Origin: Furcasterigmium furcatum | Lineage: Eukaryota > Ascomycota > Sordariomycetes > Glomerellales > Plectosphaerellaceae | Assembly (NCBI GenBank): GCA_001599815.1 | Contig: BCIA01000006.1 | Location: 5,106,229-5,170,228 of the forward strand | Reading direction: 5' to 3' | Length of the DNA: 64,000 bases | Program-made: the position numbers and the translations under genes | Notes under the pieces: generated by a model | Seen by the model: only the letters and a program-made list of their open reading frames with translations | What the model was told of the DNA's origin: nothing | The model's database searches: none | Shown here: positions 9,665-21,191 of the stretch, in pieces | Layout: each line of letters begins with the position of its first letter | Position numbering within the stretch: position 1 is the first letter of the stretch

Positions 9665-12600
9665 TGTGACTGGGCGGGAGAAGAAAAGGAGAAAAGGGGA
9701 GGCTAGGGTCTTCGCGGAAGTGGGCAGCTGGTGGCGATGATATGGATCTCTCACCGCCAGACACCGCTCTTTGGCCAGGGGTTCGCGATGGTGAGAAAAG
9801 TAAGGACTTGCAAGATCCTCTCCGGGGGGTTGAGAGGCTCTTGGGGGTTTCGGGGGATTATGGAAGTGGGAAGAGTCGAGGTCGGGTCACAGGTGCCGGC
9901 GAGGGCAGAAGATGGCCAGGCGAGGGGAAAGAGCGACCGCGTCGCCCCGAGAATGGTGCTGGCGAGAGGCAAGCGGTGGGTAGGAGCGAAGTGGGTGAAC
10001 CCTCGCCCAGAGCAGGAACGACTCGTCGAAACTGGCGGTGAAGATGCAGTTGAACGTCCAGCCCCGGCCGGACATACGAGCCAATCACACGGCGAGGGGC
10101 GGCCATCGGCGTCTGCAAGACTGTGGAGACGGGAGACAGGGGTAGATGCTCACGAGGCCCAGCCATCCAATGACCAGCCGCCCTCCAACCGCCACCGTGC
10201 GGGACGTTGCCGTTGGGGGCGCCATGGGCACTGTATTTTGGACGCCGCACAGTGGGGGGACCGCCAATGGGCCGGACCTCCCTAAACTGACCGCTGCCAC
10301 CCGCAGCGCGCCGCAGTCGACCGACTGCGTGGCCGTCGCTCAACTATTTCCTCCACCGGAACACGACCAGAGGAGAGGCGCCCCTCGGCATCCACAACTG
10401 TACATTCATTGTCCGCCTCGCTGAAACTATTATGAACATCCAGACAAGCCGGATCTTTAAATGAGACGATCGACTCTGCAGCCGTCCCCACCTTCGATCT
10501 CGGCCGTCGTCTCGATAGTCCCAGCTTGGTTCGTCAGGAAATCACTCAAACTTGACTTTGTTGGAGTCGACCTGCCTGAGGGATGAGACTCTGGGGTATG
10601 AACAAGAGACCCAGGGCCAGGGTCTTTGGAGACAGACGCCAACCGGCTTCCATGTCTCGAGTCTGACGAGTGGACACTCTCATGTGCTGGCGGTAACTGC
10701 GGCGCGCCAGGGAAAGGGACCAGCGCCCACCTGGATGCGGCGACAGGACAGAAGAACGGATGGATGCCGAGGGAGGACGACACGAACAACAGCTCTTTTG
10801 ACGTCTTCAACGGACCCAGCTTGTCTTCATGCAGAGGAAACTGCTTGTTCTCACTCCGTGAGGCCGAGTTGGCAGATAAAATCGCGCGGGAGACTGTGCT
10901 GCTGTCCAGAACAGCGGTCAGCCGGCACCAAATCCACACGGGTCTTTCAACGTCTGTCTGCCAAGCCAGCGTTCTGTACACTGTTTCGCTCAACCCTGCG
11001 GGACGGACACGCATACATATCAGACGCCCTAGACGGCGCACCTCGCTGGTGGCATGCTGCTCCTCGTTGATATCGAGTGCATTCCTCTCACCTGCTAGAC
11101 CATGCCCCCATCCCATTGTGTCTTGCCAGCGTCTGCCCAGGGCGATGAGCTGGCAGTTACATGCAGGGCATCGAAGACATGGCATTGCCTCGGAAAGATC
11201 TCCGCTGTGGATAGCACAAGGAGGCTGGTTGGCGCCCACTCGCACGGCCCCGAACGTCCAACCACGAGGGGTTGGGTGAGGTCGGTCGATGCTGGCGGGT
11301 CTTCTGCTCTTCCACCTTTAGACAAGTGTTTCGAAAGATGAGAACCTAGGGTATCCCGACAAGCAACGACCCCGTCAGGTCAAGCAGCTCCAGCGGTTCA
11401 GAGCACGTTCGCAAGGCAGATCACCGGGGGCGACTTTCGTCCATCCTCCGTACTCCAAGCAGATCTCCCGTCGCACTTGCGCGACTGTCCACAGTAAGCA
11501 ATCCTGCATTGTGCTACCTCGGTATAGCGAATCGCCGCGGCGCTCCTGCAGCATGCAGTCCCTCAATGCAACTTCAATATCGAGCCGCTGACATGCTCAC
11601 AGGTTGGGCGCCAGTACAAGTATCACCATGTACGGTGCACCCGTGGCTGTGAAGGATGAGCTGACGCGCTCTTGCCGAGTTGATCGGGCAGGCCCGTGAG
11701 ATCTCGCCTCGACTGCTGCGGCTACTGCAACACATCTCCATCGCATCACATACATCTCCGGGATCTCGCCGGGACTTCCTCGCGCTATCTGAACGGGACC
11801 TGGGCCACCCGAGGGAGGATTGACCATCTAGCTTGGTGGCCGATGTGGGGGATCGTTGTCTAAAGGCCGAGGCACTGTGCATTCGCCGAAAGCACAGACA
11901 CCTTTAGGTAGTTCCAAGATCCTCCTCGTCAGAGGTGAAGAAGAGGGGCAAAGCTGCAGAGGAGCGCCGCCAGTGAGGGGCATCCCATCAATGCACTGCC
12001 CTAAAGTCCTTTAGGAATGGAGCCTGCTCTCACGATGCTCGAAACAACCGCAGGTCACGACGCTGCTTAACACCCCTGATAAGCCCGGAGACGGCTAGCC
12101 TCTCCAATAGCCCGCGACTCAAGGCCGGCGAGCTTCACGATCAAGTGCAGTCTCGGCAACTGCACGCAGGGTACACCCCAGCCCGGCAGCAAGACAAGAT
12201 GCTGGAGGTTTTGCTCTCAGTGGATCTCTGAGGGCCAGAGATCTGCGCGCTTGGCATGGCTGCTAGGCCTGGACAAGCCGCCTCCCGCCGACTGAGGGAG
12301 CGCACGTCTCACCATTTGGCCTCGAGACCGACTCACCCACCATACACCGCAGGAGATCGACGGCTGAGAATCTGACTATCGACCGGGCCGGCATGGCAAG
12401 TTCACCTGTCAGGTGTGTGTGACAACGGTGACGGCAAGGAAAAAGCAAACCTTCTCCGGACCAACGTGTCTGAGAGGTGCAGCCGCCGGCGAGGTCATGT
12501 ATGTACGGCGAAGGGCCGACATCCGTCGACCGACCAGGCACGCCACACTCCAGCACATATGCATCCAACTGCGCGATTCTTCGAAGGAGGATGGGGGGCG

Positions 12601-14712
12601 AGAGGCGATTCGTGCCTCTGTCGGCCGCCCGCAGCTGGCGCATGAATATGAACATCATCCTGCATATCGCCTCCCTCCAGGCCCTCTCTCGCTGGTCAAT
12701 CTCTGGCCAATATTCCACTGTCCTCACACCTTCGCATCGAAAGTTCTGTGGCGTGGCGCTGCTAAGATACACGACCCCGTGGGCGGTCCTGAATTCCAGA
12801 CGGGGCGGCGCCTCTTGTGTGTCGTTCCCCATGGCAAGTCCGACGGAATAACGACGCCACTGTCAACGTACAGACGCGTCGAACTCAAAATGAGAATCGA
12901 TCCTAGGGGCCACTGATCACACGTGGAACGATCCTTGTGACATGCTGGATCGGGCTGAAGCTTGAAGCTTGCCTGCTGGCCTCTGTGACCTCGCTCAGGA
13001 CCGCTGCGTTCAAGGTCTCGGACGTACCCGCGCTCTCGTCACTTGAGGTGATTTCTCCTCTTGCGCATTCACTTCTGGTCTGAAGTGAATTGCTTACCTC
13101 TATGCTGGTTATAAAGAGGCACAGAAGCTCCAGCAGATGAGATCCTCAACGATTCAGACCACCTTTCAGCACCTCATCAACGAGCGCGGCGAGAGTATAC
13201 AAGTGAAACACCGAGTCAAGTGCCAGCCACATGCCAGCCACGTCCATCGTGTCCATCATGTCGTGCCAACCACGCCGTTCGCTGGATCTGAGACTCCTCA
13301 CGACGACAGCCGGTGCTACACCTCCAACCGATCTCGACACGACGCAGTAGTGCCATCATGCAACGCTTGCCTCGGGCGTCGGTCGCGACGCGAAAAGCAA
13401 GTTTTCCGGCGACGGGCCGGCGTCTCCCTGGGGATGGCTTCGGAGCGGTGAAGAGGACATCGGACGACGCGGGAGCTCCCCCCACCTCTCGGAGCCCAGC
13501 CAATCCGCGAGTCATCGTACGTTGACTGCAGGCAGGGTCGAGAGAGCCCGAGCCTCCAATTACTTGGGACGTTATGTGCATATGCGTGGCATGTCTCCCT
13601 GCGGTTGTGAGAGCTGCGCGTGATCATGCGGGCCAGCCCTGATAGGAGATGGGATCTGGATCAGTGCGTCCCCACGATCCTTTGGGTTTCGGTGTAAGAC
13701 CAGTTGCCAGGAACAGCATTGCTCGCGAAACATGAGAGTCATGGCAGGCTCAAGGCGTCGTGCTGTTGGAATCGGGCCATGATGGACAGCATGGAGGGCG
13801 GGCTCAGTAGGCTCGCGACTGCCAGCGCGCCCACGGCACGCCCGCTTTCACCGCCATATGAGATGCAGCCTGCCGCCGCTGGTGCCGCGCGCCTTGCTGC
13901 AGGTATCCGAGGCCTGATGGTGTTTGTACGCATTCCTCGCCTCGTGTACAGGTACGGAATGGGACAGGTCCCGCTGGACCACCCACAGGGCAAATATCAA
14001 TGGACAAGCTCCTCATCCAAGCTTGGCCAGATGTATGTGGCGCCCACGTGGACTGCTATCTGATTCTGGCCAGGAGTCGAGGTGGCCAGGAGTCGAGATC
14101 TTGAGAAGGTGGACCATTGTACGGGTTGAGCTGCGGGTTGCCCGGGAACTGAGAGCCCCTCGCAATTTGAAAACAATGGCAGGTACCATTACAGCTGTAG
14201 TCATCTTCTTCAGTCTTGTGTCTTGCAGGCAATTAAATCTGTTGGCTCAAATGGGCATGATAAGCGTACGTGTTGCCTGTGGCGAGTGTCCAACCTTTTG
14301 TCACGCATGCGTTCTGAAGGGTACAGCATCACATGGGCTCTGCTGCAAAAAGTAGAATAAGCAATTAAAATCCCATGAATGCAAAAGGCGACTGCCTTTC
14401 CTAAGTGCAAGCTATTTTACGAAGAGAAAGACAGCCACCTGTACGGGAATCGAACCCGTCATGGTCCCGCGCCGTGAAGAGCTCAGTTGGGCTACTAATC
14501 TGAGATTCCCCTTGGCCGCCGGCGCCGAACCCCTATAACATATACCGGAAATCGTGTGCCTATAAGGAACTTCTGCCCTGGGGAATGTCCCTGATCAGAC
14601 GGAGTTCTGGCAATATGTAAACAGAAGAAGCCGGTTCTCCCTAATGGAAGCCAGGACCGCAAGTCAATTTGGATGCTATCAAATGTTTCCAACAGGCCCC
14701 TAAGAGCAATCT
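9665..14712. other. Five-kb gene-poor block upstream of the zinc-cluster regulator
   Basis: No convincing gene was found. The longest open frames (minus 10457-11245, plus 10626-11279, minus 12263-12832) overlap on opposite strands, have no recognisable domains and are what GC-rich DNA gives by chance. The right end holds the tRNA-like fragment at 14433-14505. The block lies 5' of the regulator and could be a long promoter or leader, which is inference from position only. Confidence 0.45.
14433..14505 (-). other. tRNA-like fragment (possible tRNA-Glu relic or SINE head)
   Basis: On the minus strand a perfect B box (GGTTCGATTCC, 14446-14456) sits in a 5-bp T arm (ACGGG/CCCGT, 14443-14459). An A-box match TAGCCCAACTG lies at 14484-14494, and a TTCACGG segment resembling a tRNA-Glu anticodon region lies between them. 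I could not find a 5' acceptor strand pairing with ACAGGTG after the T arm, nor a 5-bp anticodon stem, so it is not a normal functional tRNA. Transcription on this strand would meet a TTTTT run about 85 bases downstream. Confidence 0.35.
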
Positions 14713-17700
14713 TTATACATATATGTATCCAAAGGGAGTCACAGTCACAGGACCAACCAGCCCAACTTCCATAGGAGGGTTCGGAGATGCCAGGGGAGAA
14801 CTGCCTGCGGTCTTGAGCTGCGAGAGCATACCCCTGAGATAGTTCCACATGGTGGTCGGCACGACGATGTCGACTGTGTTCTTGCCAACGCGGAGGTACG
14901 GCGCCATGTTGACTTCGGGCTTGAAGATGTCCAGCGGCGGCAGCCGTTGGCCGTTGACCAGGACGCGTGCCGAGTGAGTGAGGCGGCCGAGGTGAAGCAT
15001 GGCGCCGCCCTCTCCCCGGGCGGGCGACCAGTTGAATGTGGTGGTGTAGTAGCCCACGCCGGCAGCCTTGCTAAGAGCAGGGATCTTATCCCAGGAGACG
15101 AGTTCCGTGAGCTGGTGCGTGGTGTTCCGCTTGTCTGCGATGATTGATGCATCGGACATGTTGGCCGGAGCCTCCCAGCGCTCTGCGACCAAGGTCCAGT
15201 TCGACAAGTGGAAGGCCGGGGCGACAGCCAAGCCGTGTACGTCTACTTCTGTTCCGTCGGAGACAGCGAGGCGCTGCTTGCAGTTGGAATGCTTGACCAG
15301 GACGGCGAGGTCTCTGGAGTTGTTGACCTCGACGCCCAAGACGATTGGTGGGGAAGAGACGACGTGCCGGCTTGGGGTTGGCACTTCTCCTGAGAGGGCA
15401 TCGCTGAAGCCAATGATGACGAGCTGGTTGGCTGCCAGGGTCAGAGGAATGGTCAGCTTTCCCTGCTCCTCAGAGTAGACGAGGACAGGCGTGCGCTCCC
15501 CGGTCCAGGGGTTGAAGAAATACGGCACGCTGCTGGTCGCGACTGTGACTTGACCTGCGGAGATGACGGAGTCGCTGTAGATTACGGCGTAGCTGATGTC
15601 TCCCGCGTCGTACCACGAGGTGTAGAACGTCCCGTTTGTGCTGGCGCTTACGCGAGGAGAGAGACCGATGGCGGTCAGTTGCTCCGTGAGGTTGCCCGGA
15701 TCCGTTTGATAGACGTTCTCCGAGCCCACGAGCTTAGACAGCTCACGCTCAAAGTCCTCGGAGGTGTCATTGTTCAGGGGTAAGTATCCCGGGTCACCAC
15801 CGCTGAAAATCACGGGAAGCCCAGCACGTGCCCATTCGTTCAGAGTCCCGAGTGCCGCCACGGTAAGATTCTCACCTCTCTCGATGAGGATGGACTTCCA
15901 TGCCGGTCCCTCTGGTGACAAGACCCCGTCCGCCACGTGCGCTCGTTCGTCACCAAAGTTGTCAGCTGACAGGACCGTGTAGGTCCAACCTGTTGTTGCC
16001 GAAGGTCAGAAGGGGGGTCCCGTCTTATCGGGAATAGGGACTCTCACCGTTTCTTAGAAGATCAGTCAACTCCGGGACACCCTCGATCCGGGTTATGGAG
16101 TGCTTTGAGTACCGAACAAGATCAACCTTGGGAGTTCCAGTGCGGATGACGTGCCCGACCCGCGCTGTGTAGTCCATGGCATCCTCGAAGCCATGGTGCC
16201 ACATCGGTTGCTTCTCCGAAAAAGGCTCGCTGAAGAGGTACGCAAAACCCACGTGTCCCGGCCAGGTGGTGCCGTGGTAGTTGCCAGTGTACTGCCCGCC
16301 GTGCAGAACGTACTGATTGACGCCAGTAGCGAGGCCGCGGTTGATGGAGAAGAGCATCCGGGGGATGGTGTACTGGAAGACCATGTTCGGGAGCGCGCCG
16401 AGCTCGTTGGAGATGACCCTGCGGCCGCCGAGTTGCGCCGGGCCCACGAAGCGACGATAGGTCTCCATGGAGTCGTTGAATCCAAAGCTCTCGCACTCGG
16501 GTGCGTCGACAAGCGGGATGATGCCCGCCATGTCGAGGGGCAGGTTGTAGGCCGGCTGGATGGAGAGCTCCTTGCCCAGGTCGTGGGCCCAGCGGCCCAT
16601 GGCCTCGACGTACTCGGCATAGCCCTCGGCCAGGATGTGGTGGAAGTTGTTCTGGTACTGCTGCAGGAGGATGTCATCACCATCGAGGAAGATCTCGTAC
16701 TTTCCGGGGTGAGCGGGCTGCAGGACGAGGTTGTTGTGTCGGAAGGCAAATAGGGGTAGATAGGGGTTGATGTTGGTGCCGAAGTTGTTCGTCCACCGAT
16801 CCGGCATTGAGCGGCTCCATGAGATGTTGGCGACAACTTCGACGCTGTCCTCCCAGGCGTAGTTACCGGCCTTGATGAGAAGCTCCCGCACCCCGTTGGT
16901 CAAGATGTGCTTCTCCCAGAACGCTGCAACGGTTTCCGCACCCCTGGCACTGAAGTGGTCGACGGCGTACGAGCCGTTGCGGAAGATGCTGGTGTCTGCC
17001 GCCATTTCCTCAGTCAGGTCGAATTCCAGGTTCTTATTCAATGTCTTCTTCTGGAAGAAGGAGAACACCCTGTAGTGCGTCCCATTGGCAGCTTGGGGGA
17101 ACTTCAAGGTCACATGCCCGTCTTTCTCTGAGACGAAGCCAGTATGGTCAGCCAAGGACTCATGCTTCAGCCAGTACTGATTGTACGTGACATTAATCAT
17201 GTCGAATTTGTCCCGCTCTTCGAACGACTTGAAGTCCTCAGAGACAACGAGGGCCGAGGTGAGCGCGAGGAGTTCCCCATCTCCCCAACCAGGGATCACG
17301 TCGTCGTAGACACCACTGGCCTGAACTGCAGCGGTATACGGCACCTATGAAAATCGTTTAGTCTGTGCGATCTTCAGGGGAGGCGGAAAGTGAGCCGACT
17401 TACGAGATCCCATTGGAGTCCATCGTCATCAACATCAGCAGGCACGCCTTGTCCCTGGTTTGGGCCGACGGGAAAGTCCATCCACAGACCGTTCTCCGCG
17501 TGGGACTCCAGGGCCGCCTTGAACACCCTCTGGAAAGAAGGCGAGCCAAAGTTGTCTCGGACCCAGTCAGCGCCGGGGGGCATGGATCCGACGTGGCCGC
17601 CGTATTCGAAGAAGCCGAGGAACTCCAAGCCGCCGCAGCCAACGGATCCCATGGACTTGACGTCGGCCTTGACAACCTCAGGATCAACGCCGCCGTCCGG

Positions 17701-17841
17701 CAGCCAATATCGAAAACGGGTGCGCTCATTGGATGGGGGATCGGCGAAGCCGCCGGCTCGCGCCTTCAGGGGCTCAGGGGGCGTGGCAGCACGTGCCGCC
17801 ACAAACACGGAGCCCACCAGGAGAGCAACGTAGGATCTCAT
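14713..17841 (-). CDS. Secreted GH106-type alpha-L-rhamnosidase, 1003 aa
   Basis: The CDS is complement(join(14713..15989,16048..17344,17404..17841)). Both introns (58 and 59 bp) have GT-AG ends and restore frame exactly. The N-terminus MRSYVALLVGSVFVAARA is a signal peptide, cut near ARA-A. Mature residues begin with the hallmark of glycoside hydrolase family 106: an R-x-R-Y-W-L-P-D-G segment followed by a D-x-x-S/x-M-x-x-x-G-x-G-G-L-E-F segment at residues 45-80. The C-terminal 200 residues hold a galactose-binding-like beta domain (LHLGRLTHSARVLVNGQRLP, LRVGKNTVDIVV). Length fits the family (about 1000). Expected activity is release of alpha-linked L-rhamnose from pectic or glycosidic material outside the cell. 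Catalytic residues were not assigned. A TATA element and a CreA-type CCGGGG site lie upstream. Other large secreted (alpha/alpha)6 or TIM-barrel hydrolases are less likely. Confidence 0.88.
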
Positions 17842-19336
17842 GTTTGGTCTGAAAGAAAGGGGATGAGAACGTGATTCCGTGCTAGACTAGTTGTCCGGGG
17901 CGAAAAGAGCTGCCCGTCGGGGGTTGTCTTATAGTCATCATACACCCTTTGAGGCTCCACTGACATCAACCTCGGGCAGAGAGATGACGAGATCGGCAGA
18001 AAGAAACCCGAGGCTCGTGTACTGACTGTGAGATAGTTAAGTCATATCCGGCGGGGTCGCCAGCCCCCGCAACCTCCAGGTTCTCCCCATGGACCAAGGC
18101 TTCCTGGTCGGGGTGACGTCCGGGGTTATGAGGGGGAGGGCAGGAGGGGATGTTTCTAGGCCTAGATCCGGGTGCTATTGACACGAGCAGAGCTAGCCAC
18201 AGTTGTGAACGAAGAGAAGAAGAGCACCAGTCCCATGATGGCCAGGTGGCTTCGCGCAAGCCTTTGGACGCTTGGCTCCGGGTCGGCGTCAACAGATGGC
18301 ACGAGGCCTCGCCAGTTTCGTCCAAGCACGGCTAGTCATGGCTGAGGGCTATCCATTTACTTGGACATCTAGGGCACCCTTGGGTGCAGGTGGAGATGGC
18401 GGGGGATGAAGCCCAGGGCCCCAGAACAAGGTATCAGAGAGGAGTTCGGTTCTGGCGCAGGGTTCTGTTGCCAGGAGTGATATGAATCAGACATGCAGCT
18501 GCCAGTAAATATACCAGGGGGGGCACACTAACCGCATGAAGGTTATTGAGTAGACAGTCACATTTGACCGCGTGATGATCCCTCCGGCCTGGAGTCTATC
18601 AACATACTCCAACGTCGATTAAGCGTCGAGCTGGGGCTTGAGTCAGACTAAGCGTGCGGAGACCGGGAGACCGGGAGACCGGAGACAGAAACGATTCGGA
18701 TAGACCAAAGGAACCGGCCTTGTGTCGTCGCGGAAAATCCAGACGAGCCCCGACTTTTGCTCCGCGTCGACGCACTCGTCCCGAATACGTCGTATATCAA
18801 GGATGTGCCTTGGAACCGGTGTCCGGGGAAGATTCCAAGGCTCGGTCTATCACGCACTAATCTTTCTTAGAGAACAGAGACTAACACGTTCTCATAAACT
18901 TCGGAGAATCGCCTCCCCAAGGCCCCCATGGGAAAATCCAGGGCTGTCCGTCTTCAACAAAGCATGCTCTGCTCAAGCCTCGGTGAAGGCTCGGTGAGAA
19001 GCCCCATAAAATCCGGCCCGCCACAGTGGAGACGGAGCTTGGTCGCGCTGACCAATCAAAACAGCGCCGTCCCACCATTCGCAACCTCACCCAAGGTGAC
19101 AATGTGAGTCGCGAGGGGCATTCATGGATCGTTGCGATTGTTCTCGAATCACCCAAGAGCCCTGCTTTCGGCCGCGCAAACATCCCCCACGCACCAGGAC
19201 GACACGAACAATGTCCATCAAGACCTAGGACCGCCGAAAGAAACGAGGGATTCGGGACGCAAGGGGGAAACGTTATAGCTTCCCGTGGATACAAAAACAA
19301 CCAGCTGCCCCTCACTCACTCACCCTCAGCTGTGAT
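17842..19336. other. Divergent intergenic region between rhamnosidase and RAM1
   Basis: This 1.5 kb spacer carries the upstream regions of two divergent genes. It contains a short direct repeat, three copies of the octamer GACCGGGA (last copy imperfect), at 18661-18685. No gene or RNA was recognised. Confidence 0.45.
17895..17934 (-). promoter_or_regulatory. TATA box and CreA-like site of the rhamnosidase gene
   Basis: CTATAAG on the minus strand (17928-17934) is about 90 bases upstream of the ATG. The plus-strand CCGGGG at 17895-17900 matches the SYGGRG consensus of the carbon-catabolite repressor CreA/Cre1. Carbon repression of a pectinolytic hydrolase is plausible, but a single 6-bp match is weak. 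Confidence 0.35.
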
Positions 19337-21191
19337 ATGAGCGCCCATCGTCGCATTACACCCCTGAACCGTCGCGTGAGAGCTTCTTTCAAACGCACTA
19401 CCCCAGCAACAGCAGACATGGCAGCTTCGGCAACACAGCTCGGCGGCGTACCGCGCACCGCCACCTTCGAGGACGATGACGGCTTCGAAGACATCGTCGA
19501 CGACTTCCAGACCAAGGCGTCCCTGGCCGTCCCCAAGCTCTTCACCAGCCCCCCGCCGGTCCAGGAAGACCACTGGACGCCGACGCTCGAGGTCCAGAAC
19601 GCGACCATGGACCAGTGTCTCCCGCTCCTCGCCGGCATCTCGGACTCCATCGAGCACAACCGCCACGGCGTGCCCCGTCTGCGCCGCGAGGCCCACGCCA
19701 AGTTCCTCCACCTCCAGCTCGGGAGGCTGCCTCCCCAGTTCATCGTCGCGGATGCCAGCCGGCCGTGGTTCCTATTCTGGTGCCTCAACGGCCTCGCCAT
19801 CCTGGGCGAGGACGTCTCCGTCTACCGCACGCAGCTCGTCGAGACGGCCAGGAGCATGCAGAACCCCGACGGCGGCTTTGGCGGCGGCCCCGGCCAGCTG
19901 TCCCACCTCGCCACCACCTTCGCCATTATCCTGTCCATAGCCGTCGTCGGCGGCCAGGAGGCATACGAGGTCATCGACCGCAAGGCCATGTGGAAATGGC
20001 TCAACAAGCTCAAGCAGCCCGACGGGAGCGTGCAGATGGCCTATGGCGGCGAGGCCGACGTCCGGTCAGTCACCCTCACCCTCCCTCTCACCAAGCACGA
20101 CATACGGCTTCCCGCAGTATCTGACGATTACTCACAGGGCCGCATACTGTACTGCGGTCACCATAGGTCTGCTCAACATGCCCATCGAGCTCTCCCCCGA
20201 GTCGCCCGCCTACACCCCGGACGGCAAGTCCACGTTCTACACTGGCCTCGGGGACTACATCCGCCGCTGTAAGTTGCCTTTGTCCCACCCCGACCCTCGG
20301 GAAAAATATGCGCTGGTCCCAGGAAATGCTCACCAACACAACCTCCACCAACAGGCCAGACGTACGAGGGCGGCATTTCCGGCAAACCCGACGCTGAGGC
20401 ACACGGGGCCTACGCCTTCTGCGCCCTGGCGTGCCTGTCCATTCTGGACTTCCCGCATCGGATCATCCCCAAGTACGTGCTGCATGAAATTTCTGCTCTT
20501 TTTTTCGCCCCCAGAAGACCCCTTTGCTGCTTGAGAAGACCCTCCCCGTGCTGATGATGACGACTCACCTTCCCGGCAGGTACCTGGATGTCCCACGACT
20601 TATCTCTTGGCTCTCGTCGCGACAGAACGCGCCGGAGGGCGGGTTCAGTGGCCGCACGAACAAGCTCGTGGACGGATGTTACAGTCACTGGGTGGGCGGG
20701 TGCTGGCCGCTGATCGACGCCGCCCTCAACGGTGGCAAGGACCTCGAGGATTCTCCGCCTCCCACTAGTGAAGTGGACTGGTATAACCGAGAGGGCTTGA
20801 TTCGGTACATCCTCTGCTGTGCGCAGGACCAGTCTAAGAGGGGTGGCCTGCGGGACAAGCCCAGCAGGTGAGTTTGCTCCTCCCCGGCCCCGAGCCCGGT
20901 GGCGGAGAGAGGTGCGGAATCGCTGACGCCGGGGCCAGGCCCTCCGATGCATACCACTCGTGCTACGTCCTCAGCGGATTGACTACGGCACAGAACAAGT
21001 GGGATCTGACCTATGTGGACGACGACGACACCATCTTGGCGGAGCCCATGTGGAGGGTGTCAACACGGGACGGCGACGACCAAATCTTCGAGGAGGGGGA
21101 CCGCGTCGGCACGATCCATCCCGCATACACCATCCCGGAACAAAAGGCCTACGATATGAAGGCCTACTTTGCCTCCAAGCCCGGCTTTTAG
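19337..21191 (+). CDS. RAM1: Protein farnesyltransferase beta subunit, 505 aa
   Basis: The CDS is join(19337..20064,20138..20268,20355..20472,20580..20867,20939..21191). All four introns are GT-AG and join in frame. The product is the catalytic beta subunit that, with the shared alpha subunit (Ram2), attaches farnesyl to CaaX proteins such as Ras and a-factor. Visible prenyltransferase repeats include MQNPDGGFGGGPGQ, the CQTYEGGISG block and APEGGFSGRTNK. The zinc ligands appear as Asp and Cys in LVDGCYSHWVGG and His in SDAYHSCYVLSG. The QTYEGG..G segment is typical of FTase beta; GGTase beta subunits look different here. A second in-frame ATG at 19418 (MAASATQLGG) would give 478 aa and is an alternative start. 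The enzyme should be cytosolic. Confidence 0.97.

Noticed and set aside
10457..11279. Overlapping frames of 262 (minus) and 217 (plus) codons
   Set aside because: Opposing, without domains, unsupported by start context.
12263..12832. 189-codon minus-strand frame
   Set aside because: No domain; overlapped by equally long plus-strand frames; expected in GC-rich DNA.
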